From Providencia heimbachae ATCC 35613 (lineage in GTDB: Bacteria > Pseudomonadota > Gammaproteobacteria > Enterobacterales > Enterobacteriaceae), in the NCBI RefSeq assembly GCF_001655055.1, contig NZ_LXEW01000048.1, positions 186,001 through 250,000 on the forward strand: a stretch of DNA of 64,000 nucleotides. Direction: 5' to 3'. The notes below the pieces were generated by a model. The model ran no database searches and was not told the DNA's origin. It worked only from the letters and a program-made list of their open reading frames with translations. Made by a program: the position numbers and the translations under genes. Shown piece after piece: positions 11,503-20,680 of this stretch (position 1 is the first letter of the stretch; each line of letters starts with the position of its first letter).

Positions 11503-12126
11503 TTAAGCCCCCGTCGCTGGGACGGGAAGGGTGATACCCTTGATAATGGCAGGTCTTGCAGCTAAACGCGCATACCAAGCACTAAGATACTTATATTGAC
11601 TGAAATCTAGCTGAATAACGCGAGCAATGTGAAGCCAGCCAAAATTAGCGATATCGGCGATAGAATATTCATTACCGGCAATATAATCATTTTTTTGTAA
11701 TTGGTTGTCTAACACGCTAAAGGCTTTATAAGTAAGATTTAAATAACGCTCGATAACGTCCTGTTTAGGTGATCCGTCGAAAATAGCAAAGTTAACCCAT
11801 TGTCCGATAATAGGGCCAACACTCGCAGAATGAAACTGTAGCCACTTAATGGCTTCCCACCTTTCACTTAATTTAATAGGTAATAGTTTTCCTGTTTTTT
11901 CAGCAAGATAAAGTAAAATCGCGGCAGACTCAAACAGCGTAATACCGGTTTCACTATCAAAAATAACAGGAATACGACCATGAGGATTAAGTTGTAAAAA
12001 CTCTGCCTGCTGATGTTCACCTTTATCAATATTAACGTGATGCAAAAGGTAAGGCAGTGCTAATTCTTCTAATAAAATAGTAATTTTGTAGCCATTGGGT
12101 GAGCTATCGGTGTAAAGTTCAATCAT
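11503..12126 (-). CDS. Glutathione S-transferase family protein (YfcG/Ure2p-like)
   Basis: The 207-residue protein has an N-terminal thioredoxin-fold GST domain (MIELYTDSSPNGYKITILLEEL, HGRIPVIFDSETGITLFESAAILLYLAEKTG) and a C-terminal helical domain with SIADIANFGWL. The SPNGYK motif resembles YfcG-type disulfide-bond reductases and the SE(T)G/LFES region binds glutathione. It starts the operon with the LLM oxidoreductase and is divergent from the LysR regulator. The substrate is unknown. Confidence 0.88.
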   Translation of the reverse strand: MIELYTDSSPNGYKITILLEELALPYLLHHVNIDKGEHQQAEFLQLNPHGRIPVIFDSETGITLFESAAILLYLAEKTGKLLPIKLSERWEAIKWLQFHSASVGPIIGQWVNFAIFDGSPKQDVIERYLNLTYKAFSVLDNQLQKNDYIAGNEYSIADIANFGWLHIARVIQLDFSQYKYLSAWYARLAARPAIIKGITLPVPATGA

Positions 12127-12209
12127 TGCTCTCTCTTTAGATTTAATTCAATATTAGGATTTGTTTTTATATTATTTCCTTTAATATTAATTAAATAAAA
12201 CCATATTAA

Positions 12210-12225
12210 CTAAACTAGTGTTTAG
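12210..12225. promoter_or_regulatory. Inverted repeat in the gst/LysR divergent promoter
   Basis: CTAAAC-TAGT-GTTTAG (6-bp arms, 4-base spacer) lies about 13 bases before the LysR start and inside the 111-bp divergent gap. It is a candidate autoregulatory site; LysR boxes often have T-N11-A symmetry. Binding is inferred. Confidence 0.35.
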
Positions 12226-12237
12226 AGAATCTAAATT

Positions 12238-13116
12238 ATGAATCCAGTTTTGCCTTTACTGGCTTTACGTGCTTTTGCTGAAGTCGCTAAGCACCAAAGT
12301 ATTAAAAATGCGGCGAGTGCACTGGGTGTGACATCCGGTGCGGTTAGCCAGCAAATTCGTCTATTAGAGGATCGGATTGGATTACCTTTATTTATTCGGC
12401 ATCGCTATAGCATGACGCTTACGGCGGCAGGGGAACGCGTCTATCCGTCATTATTACAAGCTTTTGAGCAAATCGAAGGGGCAATGAAAACATTAGTCAA
12501 TATTCGCACCGAACGCGTATTGACAATAAGCACGGTGCCTTCATTCGCCGCATCTTGGTTAGTGCCTAGACTGGGCCGGTTCACCAAGCTTCACCCAGAA
12601 ATTGAAATACATATTGAAGCGTCAGCTACGCTGGTTAACCTCCATCATAAACGCGTCGATATTGCCATTCGCCATGGGTTAGGGGAGTATCCTGATTTAG
12701 TTTCAGAGCGTTTGATTACGCCTGTATTACTGCCCGTGATGAGTCCGAATTTACTTTCATCCTATAAGATTAAGCAACCTCAAGATTGCTTAGATTACCC
12801 TTTGCTGCAAGATAGTGATCGGAAAGATTGGGCTCTTTGGTTATCAGCTCATGGTGTTGAAGATGATGCAAGAGCAATACGAGGAAGTGCCTTTGATGAT
12901 GATTATTTATTAATTAGAGCTGCAATTTCGGGGCAAGGCTTAGCCTTAGTACCACAAGAGTATGCACAACAAGAAATTGAAGAGAAGCGGCTTGTGCAAG
13001 TGCTGAATAAGCCTTGGCCAGCGCATTTTGCTTATTATTTGGTGATGTTAGCTGAGACGAAGCAGAGACCGGAAGTCGATGCATTTATCAATTGGATCAA
13101 AGGGGAAGTGGTATGA
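12238..13116 (+). CDS. LysR-family transcriptional regulator (GcvA-like)
   Basis: The 292-residue protein has an N-terminal winged helix-turn-helix (LPLLALRAFAEVAKHQSIKNAASALGVTSGAVSQQIRLLE, about residues 5-60) and a C-terminal periplasmic-binding-like effector domain. The sequence style is that of the GcvA/AmpR branch. It is transcribed divergently from the gst-oxidoreductase operon, which it probably controls. The inducer is unknown. Confidence 0.9.
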   Translation: MNPVLPLLALRAFAEVAKHQSIKNAASALGVTSGAVSQQIRLLEDRIGLPLFIRHRYSMTLTAAGERVYPSLLQAFEQIEGAMKTLVNIRTERVLTISTVPSFAASWLVPRLGRFTKLHPEIEIHIEASATLVNLHHKRVDIAIRHGLGEYPDLVSERLITPVLLPVMSPNLLSSYKIKQPQDCLDYPLLQDSDRKDWALWLSAHGVEDDARAIRGSAFDDDYLLIRAAISGQGLALVPQEYAQQEIEEKRLVQVLNKPWPAHFAYYLVMLAETKQRPEVDAFINWIKGEVV

Positions 13117-13151
13117 AATTAATGGAGGTGTTCGTGTTGATAAGAAAAGAG

Positions 13152-13227
<76 letters not shown>

Positions 13228-13279
13228 AAGTTCTTGATTTCATTATGCTTAAATACATACCATCTAATCTGGAATTAGA

Positions 13280-13355
<76 letters not shown>

Positions 13356-13380
13356 AAACAAAATCTTTTGGACGGGAGGC

Positions 13381-13409
13381 ATCATATTCAAGCTCGATAG
13401 GAGTGTCAA
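13381..13409 (-). promoter_or_regulatory. Stable-RNA promoter of the tRNA-Ala pair
   Basis: On the minus strand a perfect TTGACA (13404-13409), 17-base spacer and TATGAT (13381-13386) are followed by a GC-rich discriminator (GCCTCCCG). Such discriminators are typical of stringently controlled tRNA promoters. Confidence 0.85.
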
Positions 13410-13517
13410 TAAAATAATGTGGATTTTGAGTTTAATTGCTGAAATATAGAACATTTTGCAATCAATCAGTCATTAAATTAACAGAAATTAAAATAGGCGA
13501 GGGGGAGTACAAGAAAA

Positions 13518-13544
13518 ACTGCCCCCATCAATGCAGAGGGCAGT
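13518..13544 (-). terminator. Terminator of gltX
   Basis: Stem ACTGCCC/GGGCAGT followed on the minus strand by TTTTTC, 12 bases after the gltX stop. Confidence 0.85.
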
Positions 13545-13556
13545 AATGATCGTTTA

Positions 13557-14978
13557 CTATTGTGCAGATGCTTCGCGATCAGCAATAAAGGCTAATGCTT
13601 TATCAATACGCGTAATAGAGCGGGATTGGCCAATTGCATGGACAGTGACATCCAAGCCGGGAGACTGACCTGCACCTGTTACCGCTACACGCAGTGGCAT
13701 ACCCACTTTACCCATGCCGACTTCTAACTCAGCCGCAGTTGCTTCAATCGCTTGGTGCACATTTTCAGCGGTCCAATCAGTAATCGCCGCTAATTTTTCT
13801 TTGACGACCTCTAAAGGCTGGCGAGCGACTGGACGAAGGTGTTTTTTCGCTGCATCAGCATCAAACTCTTCAAAATCTTGGTAAAAATAATGACAAGATT
13901 CCGCCATTTCTTTCAATGTTTTACAGCGCTCACCAAGAAGCTTAATGAGTTCAACTAATTGTGGGCCATTACGCGTATCAATATTTTGTTGTTCAATATG
14001 CCATGCAAGGTGTACAGCAACTTCTTCAGCTGGCAAGCTATTGATATAATGATGGTTTAACCACTGTAGTTTTTCAGTGTTAAAGGCACTTGCCGATTTA
14101 CTGATTGCATCAAGGCTGAAGTATTCTTTCATTTCGTCGATAGTGAAGATTTCTTGGTCACCATGTGACCAGCCCAATCTGACCAAGTAATTCAGCAATG
14201 CGTGTGGAAGATAACCATCATCACGATATTGCATCACACTAACAGCACCATGACGTTTAGATAATTTTTTACCATCATCGCCTAAAATCATTGATACGTG
14301 TGCATATTCAGGAACAGGTGCACCAAGTGCTTTTAATATATTAATTTGACGAGGTGTATTATTAATATGATCTTCACCACGAATAACGTGAGTGATTTCC
14401 ATATCCCAGTCATCTATAACTACGCAGAAGTTGTAAGTTGGCGAACCATCTGTACGACGAATAATTAAATCGTCTAATTCTTGGTTGCTAAATTCGATTG
14501 GTCCACGGATGGTATCATTAAAAATAACAGAACCATCTTGTGGGTTACGAAAGCGTACGACATGTGGCTCATTAGGAGTATGGCTGTGCGCATGGTCACG
14601 GCAGCAACCGTCATAGCGAGGTTTCTCGTTATTTGCCATTTGCTGCTCACGTAACGCTTCTAGGCGCTCCTTAGAGCAGAAACAGCGATAAGCGGTGCCG
14701 GCTTCTAACATTTGGTCAATGACTGCATTGTAGCGGTCAAAGCGTTTAGTTTGGTAATAAGGACCTTCATCCCAATTTAGGTTCAACCAGTTCATACCGT
14801 CCATAATGGCATCGATAGCTTCCTGAGTTGAACGTTCTAAGTCGGTATCTTCAATACGCAGGACGAATTCGCCTTGATTGTGGCGACTAAATAACCAGGA
14901 GTAGAGTGCGGTACGTGCACCACCAACATGCAGATAACCAGTTGGACTAGGTGCAAAACGGGTTTTGATTTTACTCAT
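13557..14978 (-). CDS. gltX: Glutamyl-tRNA synthetase
   Basis: Class I aminoacyl-tRNA synthetase charging tRNA-Glu. The 473-residue protein has the HIGH-type motif [13 protein letters not shown] (residues 11-23), the KMSKS-type motif KKLSKR (about 237-242) and a Cys-rich zinc site (Cys99, Cys101, Cys125/126, with His129 nearby). The start is conserved. It lies between the tRNA-Ala pair and the tRNA-Val array, the E. coli arrangement. Confidence 0.98.
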   Translation of the reverse strand: MSKIKTRFAPSPTGYLHVGGARTALYSWLFSRHNQGEFVLRIEDTDLERSTQEAIDAIMDGMNWLNLNWDEGPYYQTKRFDRYNAVIDQMLEAGTAYRCFCSKERLEALREQQMANNEKPRYDGCCRDHAHSHTPNEPHVVRFRNPQDGSVIFNDTIRGPIEFSNQELDDLIIRRTDGSPTYNFCVVIDDWDMEITHVIRGEDHINNTPRQINILKALGAPVPEYAHVSMILGDDGKKLSKRHGAVSVMQYRDDGYLPHALLNYLVRLGWSHGDQEIFTIDEMKEYFSLDAISKSASAFNTEKLQWLNHHYINSLPAEEVAVHLAWHIEQQNIDTRNGPQLVELIKLLGERCKTLKEMAESCHYFYQDFEEFDADAAKKHLRPVARQPLEVVKEKLAAITDWTAENVHQAIEATAAELEVGMGKVGMPLRVAVTGAGQSPGLDVTVHAIGQSRSITRIDKALAFIADREASAQ

Positions 14979-15351
14979 CGAGATTGCCTTAAATTGCGAA
15001 ATGTTGTTTATTGCGCGTTTATACCCTTTATTTAGTTACATGGGCAATGCCTCACGCAGCTGGGATCATTTCGGGTATATACTCATCATACTTCAAGAAT
15101 ATGACTAAAAAGTGCTTCTATTCTATCACCCTACCATGATTCCTCAATCAGGTTATGGTGATACTGGGTAATAAAATGACAAGAAGTATAAAAAACAGTC
15201 AATAAAGAAAAAGCAAAATATTATTTACTTTTTTTATAATGAAAAATGGCGAGTGCTTGTAGATAATTGATTAAATAGGAAGCTTTGTTGGCGATTATTG
15301 AAACATCTTGCTTATTTTTGCAACGAACAGAATAAATCTATTCAAAAACCG
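14979..15351. other. Non-coding gap between gltX and the tRNA-Val array
   Basis: No gene is seen. The segment 15077-15096 (ATACTCATCATACTTCAAG) matches the end of the dispersed palindromic repeat found elsewhere in the window, and CGGGTAT lies just before it. The rest is AT-rich and includes upstream DNA of the gltX and tRNA promoters. Confidence 0.5.
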
Positions 15352-15379
15352 TTGACTCAGAACTCAGTATCCCTATAAT
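15352..15379 (+). promoter_or_regulatory. Stable-RNA promoter of the tRNA-Val/tRNA-Lys operon
   Basis: TTGACT (15352-15357), 16-base spacer and perfect TATAAT (15374-15379) are followed by a GC-rich GCACCTCC discriminator. A-tracts lie upstream (TTCAAAAACC). The first tRNA-Val begins about 19 bases downstream. Confidence 0.85.
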
Positions 15380-15397
15380 GCACCTCCATCGACGACA

Positions 15398-15473
15398 GGG
15401 CGATTAGCTCAGTTGGTAGAGCACCTCCCTTACAAGGAGGGGGTCAGTGGTTCGAGCCCGCTATCGCCCACCA
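15398..15473 (+). tRNA. tRNA-Val (anticodon TAC)
   Basis: 76-base cloverleaf with encoded CCA. The anticodon loop in CTCCCTTACAAGGAG gives TAC. It is the first of three identical copies, equivalent to E. coli valU/valX/valY. Confidence 0.98.
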
Positions 15474-15498
15474 CTGTCGACGATAAGAGTAAATAATT

Positions 15499-15574
15499 GG
15501 GCGATTAGCTCAGTTGGTAGAGCACCTCCCTTACAAGGAGGGGGTCAGTGGTTCGAGCCCGCTATCGCCCACCA
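15499..15574 (+). tRNA. tRNA-Val (anticodon TAC)
   Basis: Second identical copy in the array, 25 bases after the first, with encoded CCA. Confidence 0.98.
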
Positions 15575-15609
15575 ATTATTTATTCACAATGTGATATGCC
15601 TCATGAAGT

Positions 15610-15685
15610 GGGCGATTAGCTCAGTTGGTAGAGCACCTCCCTTACAAGGAGGGGGTCAGTGGTTCGAGCCCGCTATCGCCCACCA
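15610..15685 (+). tRNA. tRNA-Val (anticodon TAC)
   Basis: Third identical copy in the array, with encoded CCA. Confidence 0.98.
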
Positions 15686-15725
15686 CTTCATTAGTTGCTC
15701 GCATTAATAAAATTTTGAATTAGAT

Positions 15726-15801
15726 GGGCCGTTAGCTCAGTTGGTAGAGCAGTTGACTTTTAATCAATTGGTCGCAGGTTCGAATCCCGCACGGCCCACC
15801 A
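15726..15801 (+). tRNA. tRNA-Lys (anticodon TTT)
   Basis: 76-base cloverleaf with encoded CCA. The anticodon loop in TTGACTTTTAATCAA gives TTT. It is equivalent to E. coli lysV, in the same operon as the tRNA-Val genes. Confidence 0.98.
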
Positions 15802-15834
15802 TCTAAAATATTCAAAATTCAGCAGTCCCCAGAA

Positions 15835-15910
15835 GGGCCGTTAGCTCAGTTGGTAGAGCAGTTGACTTTTAATCAATTGGTCGCAGGTTCGAATCCCGCA
15901 CGGCCCACCA
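15835..15910 (+). tRNA. tRNA-Lys (anticodon TTT)
   Basis: Second identical tRNA-Lys and last gene of the five-tRNA array. No clear terminator follows it. There is no integrase or repeated 3' end of the tRNA downstream, so it is not an occupied attachment site in this window. Confidence 0.98.
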
Positions 15911-17280
15911 TCTAAAAAAATCTCAAAAACATCACTCTAGTCACCAACCTGATCTATAACAAAGCAATGACTTTGCTAAGATAGTTGCAGGTTTGACTTA
16001 ATCCCTCCATGATTAAAATGCGCCTATCCTTCTATTCTAAAATTTAAATTACTTTTTTGAGTGAAAGACATTAATCGTTAATTCTCTTGATTATCAAGCA
16101 TAATAATCATCACTATTAAGACAATACTCCTTGAAATAACACATCTTACGAGTTAATAGATTAATATTTTTAATGTTTATTTGATTGGGCGATTATAGAT
16201 ATGAAGCATAACGCTTCAACATGACTAGTGAGTAGAAGAAACTCAAATCAAAATAAGTGTAAATACTTAATTTAATGAAAGACCATCAATTAGCATTGTC
16301 GCTAGTCGGACTAAACTAAATTTTTGTGATTGAGAATAATTCATATCGTAGGTTTGTGAGCGATTATTGTGCTACATTTTTTATTATATTTTTAGCTAAA
16401 ATTTGGCAATTGTTATTGTTGGCGATAAAACTGAACTTTTATTCAATTTGGTATCATAAAGAGGTAACACTAAGAATTTAATGGATTATTATGCTTTGAT
16501 GTCTCGACATGGCAGTGCTTAAGTTTGGGTGGCATCTTTTGAAGATAAAATAACAAAATAATAATTAACTTATCAGTAATTATTATTTTTTCATAATTTT
16601 GTGATATTCATCAAGTAAAGTGAACGTTTAACTTTCTTAACGTTAAGGTTTTGTTATGTTGGATAAGGTTTTAAGTAAAAGCAGTACGCTATTTTAAAAA
16701 TTTAATGTCTTAATTTGAATTGTAACTAAAACTTTATCAATCTATGTTATTGATATTTGATATGGAATTATGATTATATATGTAAGATTGATAAATTTTA
16801 CTGTTTTTTACAGAAATTAATCAATTATCATACGGTATTTATTCATAAAATGAATATGTTGATTTTCAATCATCAAATTTGTTACAGTGTTAAATTATTC
16901 TGTTTATTTCCTTTATTTTTAGATTAATTATCGGTTAAAAGGCTAATTTTCAGTGAATAATTTCATTGTAAGGAGCGAAGGGCTAACATAAAGCAACGTT
17001 ACTCATCTATTGATTAACATCTTAACTAGTTGAATATACTATATTAATTTCAGGTTGTGACCCTTATGTAATCCTAGTAATAAATTGTTACATAGTTGCA
17101 ATGTCATATTTAGACTAGTTGAAACTAATTAGATGGCTAGTATATCATTCCCCTCGAGATATATGCTGAATCGTTAGCATCATTATCAATAGTCATACCC
17201 ATATAAAGATAACAATAGAAAAAACACAGTGAAGTTAGCTGGTTTTTAATTCAATAATATAAATTGAAGCGAGAATATTT
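15911..17280. other. AT-rich gene desert
   Basis: About 1.37 kb with no credible reading frame on either strand. It is much more AT-rich than its flanks, with frequent TAAT/ATTA runs. It is of the kind silenced by H-NS, and ends at an MrpJ-like regulator. It may be the long upstream region of that gene or the scar of a lost island next to tRNA-Lys. No long repeat or inverted pair was found. Confidence 0.55.
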
Positions 17281-17574
17281 ATGAATACAAAATATCCTGT
17301 CGCTTGTGCAGTTGGACAAAAAATTAAATCACTAAGAAAAGCTCAAGGCTATACTGTTTTTCAGTTAGCTAAAGAGATTGATATCAGTGAGCAACAACTA
17401 TTTCGTTATGAACGCGGTGTAAATCGCATCGATATAGATTGCTTAGTGCGTGTTTTAAAAATATTAGACGTTAACATGGGTGAGTTTTTCAGTGAAATAC
17501 TGCAAGATGATATTCACGCAGTAGAGGGCAGAGAATCTAAAGGGTTTGATGACTCAATCTATTCTTTAGTTTAA
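17281..17574 (+). CDS. XRE-family helix-turn-helix regulator, MrpJ-like
   Basis: The 97-residue protein has an XRE/Cro-type helix-turn-helix at about residues 10-68 (VGQKIKSLRKAQGYTVFQLAKEIDIS, EQQLFRYERGVNRIDIDCLVRVLKIL). The QQLFRYERG recognition region is like MrpJ of Proteus fimbrial operons, which represses flagellar genes. No fimbrial gene is nearby, so it is an orphan copy. It lies at the end of an AT-rich desert and is followed by a strong terminator. The target is unknown. Confidence 0.8.
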   Translation: MNTKYPVACAVGQKIKSLRKAQGYTVFQLAKEIDISEQQLFRYERGVNRIDIDCLVRVLKILDVNMGEFFSEILQDDIHAVEGRESKGFDDSIYSLV

Positions 17575-17730
17575 TAATTTATCAAATACATTTGTTTCAT
17601 AATGAAACTTAATTAAGTTTATATTCCTTAAATGTTTCAATTATGAACATGGAAGCTACTATATTGACTCTAATTAATTTAGTAGGCATGCTTGATATAT
17701 TATTTTTTCTCTTTGAATGCGTACCTATAA

Positions 17731-17759
17731 AAATAAAAGCCCTTTAAGGGCTTTTATTT
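17731..17759. terminator. Bidirectional terminator between the MrpJ-like gene and cvrA
   Basis: Near-perfect palindrome AAATAAAAGCCCTT / AAGGGCTTTTATTT with T-runs on both sides. It can serve both convergent genes. Confidence 0.9.
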
Positions 17760-17842
17760 TATATATACTGATGTAGAGTAATAGCTCAGTAATATTGGAT
17801 TAAATAGAAATAATAAATAACCTCAGATAAATTAATGCGTGA

Positions 17843-19567
17843 TTAACTTTCGAGCTCCTTCGTTGGTTCTAATATTACGGTTACAATCCGAGTTCCTATC
17901 ATCTCGCCAATCCGTAACTGTAAGTCGGCTAATTTTATAACAAAATTTTGAGATGGTTCATTTTCCGTAGCATAAATAAATTGGTTAAGCGTTCTATCAT
18001 CGCCATTATCAATCTGGATGCCATAAGATGAATATATCTCATTCAAGCGTGTTGTACCCTTAAGGCTTAATCCTGAGTCTGGTAGCTCAATAGGCTCGAG
18101 TTCAGGCGCATTTTTTTCGGAGAAAAGGCGTTCAAGGAAAATACGATTTTCAGGTTTGAGGACAACAAATAAATGGTCATCAGCATAAAACAGGGTAGAT
18201 CCTCTCGGGGGTAGAACACTTTTGCCTCGAGTTATCATAGCAATAACGGTTTGGTCGGGTAATGCGAGTTGTGATAAACGGCGTCCGACAGCAGAACAGT
18301 CATCACCTAATGTATATTCCACGAGGTCGGCATCTATTTGATCAACGGCGGTGATATCTAAAGTTGCAGCGGGAATAAGGGGCGGTTGTTGCATCAGATT
18401 AAGTTTACGGGCGACATAAGGTAATGTAGATCCTTGTAAGGTTGCAGAGATTAATACGACGAAAAAGACCACATCAAAAATAAGATTAGCGCCGGGTAAT
18501 CCATAAATAAAGGGAAAAATAGCCAAAATAATGGGTACAGAACCGCGTAGTCCCACCCATGAAATTAGGGCTATTTCAGGTTTAGGAAAACCAAACAACT
18601 TGAGTACAGGTATCACTGCTAATGGCCTTGCGATAAAAGTAAGCACTAATGCAATAATTAACCCTTCCAGCCATACCTCAATAAGTGAACTCGGATTAAC
18701 CAACAACCCTAACATTACGAACATAATTATTTGACTAAGCCACGCTAAGCCATCGTGGAATAAGAAGGTATTACGTTGAAAAACAAAGCGATGGTTACCA
18801 ATAACAACACCGGTAACAAAAATTGATAAGAACCCACTACCGTCTAGATTACTGGCAAGCCCAAAAGAAAGTAATCCACATGCTGCCACGAGCACAGGGT
18901 AAAGTCCCGTTGCTAATAGCTTAATTTTATTGATTATTTTTACTGAGATCCAGCCTACGCTGAGGCCAACAACAGTACCAATTCCCATCTGACTGAAAAA
19001 TAATAGTACTAATTCACTACCAGATGCTTGTGGATTCATCAATAACTGCAATAAGCCAACAGTTAGAAAAATAGCCATAGGGTCATTGGTAGCACTTTCT
19101 ATTTCTAGCGTTGATTGCAGACGCTCATTCAAATAGATGCCTGCATTACGTAATAAAGAGAACACGGCGGCGGCGTCAGTTGAACCAACGATAGCGCCGA
19201 GTAATAACCCTTCAAGTAAAGGTATACCAAGAATATAGGCTGCAGCTACCCCAGTGACACCGGCCGTGACAAGCACACCTAAAGTTGCGAGCGTAAAAGC
19301 GGGTTTCCAAACTAAACGAATTGATTTTACCGATGTTTGTAGACCACCATCAAATAGAATTAAAGCGAGTGCAAGCGAACCCACGGCATAGGAGACATTG
19401 ACATTATCAAAAGTAATTTTTCCTATGCCATCTTCCCCTGCTAACATGCCAATAAAAAGGAACATAACCAGCATGGGTAAGCCGAGACGAGCGGACAGTT
19501 TACTGGAAAAAATACCCAGTAATATCAGTATTGATGTAAGTAGAATGAGTTGTTCAATAGTCGGCAT
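17843..19567 (-). CDS. cvrA: Potassium/proton antiporter, CvrA/NhaP2 family
   Basis: CPA1-family inner-membrane antiporter with a C-terminal TrkA-C-like cytoplasmic domain; E. coli CvrA and Vibrio NhaP2 exchange K+ for H+. The 574-residue protein has about 12 hydrophobic segments, the conserved GAIVGSTDAAAVFSLLRN and ESATNDPMAIFLT motifs (membrane acid residues), and SWVGLRGSVPIILA. The ATG at 19567 is chosen since the family starts there; upstream in-frame sequence is unlike the family. It is convergent with the MrpJ-like gene. Confidence 0.88.
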   Translation of the reverse strand: MPTIEQLILLTSILILLGIFSSKLSARLGLPMLVMFLFIGMLAGEDGIGKITFDNVNVSYAVGSLALALILFDGGLQTSVKSIRLVWKPAFTLATLGVLVTAGVTGVAAAYILGIPLLEGLLLGAIVGSTDAAAVFSLLRNAGIYLNERLQSTLEIESATNDPMAIFLTVGLLQLLMNPQASGSELVLLFFSQMGIGTVVGLSVGWISVKIINKIKLLATGLYPVLVAACGLLSFGLASNLDGSGFLSIFVTGVVIGNHRFVFQRNTFLFHDGLAWLSQIIMFVMLGLLVNPSSLIEVWLEGLIIALVLTFIARPLAVIPVLKLFGFPKPEIALISWVGLRGSVPIILAIFPFIYGLPGANLIFDVVFFVVLISATLQGSTLPYVARKLNLMQQPPLIPAATLDITAVDQIDADLVEYTLGDDCSAVGRRLSQLALPDQTVIAMITRGKSVLPPRGSTLFYADDHLFVVLKPENRIFLERLFSEKNAPELEPIELPDSGLSLKGTTRLNEIYSSYGIQIDNGDDRTLNQFIYATENEPSQNFVIKLADLQLRIGEMIGTRIVTVILEPTKELES

Positions 19568-19965
19568 AATCAGTTTAATCTGTAAGTGAATAAAACGCTG
19601 GCGATGCATCGTAAAGCGCGCGAAGAGGACAAGTAACCATAAATAGCTAAAAGAGGTAAAAATATGCGGTTGACTGATATTTTGGCTTGAATGCCAATAA
19701 TAAACATTAAAAAGCATATCATCCTGATTATAATATAAATTACTTAAAATAAATTGATGTTTTATCGCATTTTAATCATTAAAATAGTAAATAGGCTATA
19801 AATTCTAATTAGATTAATCGATTCACGCGTTTTAGCTCGCTATTTAGTTTAATTGAGTATCTCTAGGTGCTCTATGATGAAATATAGCTATAAAATCAGC
19901 TGGATAAATAGTATTAAGCCATGATGATCAGAGTGCGTATAAAAGGAGGGGGAGTTAGTGTTGAA
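19568..19965. other. Upstream region of cvrA
   Basis: AT-rich DNA holding the cvrA promoter. A well-placed AAGGAGGGGGAG at 19942-19953 precedes only a 10-codon frame starting GTG on the plus strand, which is not called as a gene. Nothing else is supported. Confidence 0.4.
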
Positions 19966-19974
19966 TAGAAAAAT

Positions 19975-20003
19975 AAGGCCGAAGAAATAATGGCATCGGC
20001 CTT
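19975..20003 (-). terminator. Terminator of the metNI-type operon
   Basis: Stem AAGGCCGA/TCGGCCTT followed on the minus strand by TTATTTTTC, just after the permease stop. Confidence 0.85.
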
Positions 20004-20011
20004 ACCCATAA

Positions 20012-20680
20012 TTAATGAAAACGTGCTTTTTTAGCTAAGTAATCACCAATAAATTGCATGCCTTGTACAATGATCACTAATGTAACAACCGTAATTGCCA
20101 TAGCCACATTATCAAATCGTTGATAACCATAATTAAGCGCTAAATCACCCACTCCGCCACCACCAACTGCACCCGCCATCGCCGTTGCACCGACTAACGT
20201 AATACTGGCCGCCGTGAGGCTTAAAATTAGCGATGACTTCGCTTCAGGTAAAATAAAATGCCAGACAATTTGCCAATTTGTCGCGCCCATTGCATCAGCG
20301 GCTTCAATAATACCTGAATGAACACTTAGTAATGAGTTTTCAACTAACCGAGCGGTATAGGGGGCAATAAAAATAACTAGAGGTACTATTGCTGCAGTTG
20401 TTCCTATTGATGTCCCAACCATAAAGCGAGTGAGAGGGATCATGGCGACTAATAAAATAATAAAAGGTAACGAACGTATAATATTAATAATTGGATTAAC
20501 AATACGATAAATACATTTATTTTCCCAAATACCATCAGGTCTTGTTACAACAAGTAAAATACCAAGCAAAATACCAAACAATGAGCCTAATACTAAGGCA
20601 ATGCTAACCATCGTAAAGGTTTCTGACATTGCTAATAAAAATTGTTTACTCGTTAACGCAGTATCAAAAAGCTTTGTCAT
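20012..20680 (-). CDS. MetI-type ABC transporter permease
   Basis: Inner-membrane permease of the methionine-type importer family. The 222-residue protein has five to six membrane segments and the EAA-like loop AADAMGATNWQIVWHFILPEAKSS that contacts the ATPase. It overlaps the ATPase gene by four bases (ATGA), showing translational coupling. The GAVGGGGVGDLALNYGYQRF segment is typical of MetI. It is part of an accessory operon and not next to metQ in the usual order, so the substrate may differ from D/L-methionine. Confidence 0.9.
   Translation of the reverse strand: MTKLFDTALTSKQFLLAMSETFTMVSIALVLGSLFGILLGILLVVTRPDGIWENKCIYRIVNPIINIIRSLPFIILLVAMIPLTRFMVGTSIGTTAAIVPLVIFIAPYTARLVENSLLSVHSGIIEAADAMGATNWQIVWHFILPEAKSSLILSLTAASITLVGATAMAGAVGGGGVGDLALNYGYQRFDNVAMAITVVTLVIIVQGMQFIGDYLAKKARFH

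Noticed and set aside
15447-15707. An 86-codon plus-strand frame across the tRNA-Val array
   Set aside because: It repeats itself because it reads through identical tRNA-Val genes; it is not a protein gene.
15835-17280. Possible integrated element at tRNA-Lys
   Set aside because: There is no integrase, no duplicated tRNA 3' end and no phage or plasmid gene in the AT-rich stretch.
19942-19990. Strong AAGGAGG followed by a 10-codon frame
   Set aside because: It has no membrane segment or attenuator form, and it runs into the metI-type terminator.
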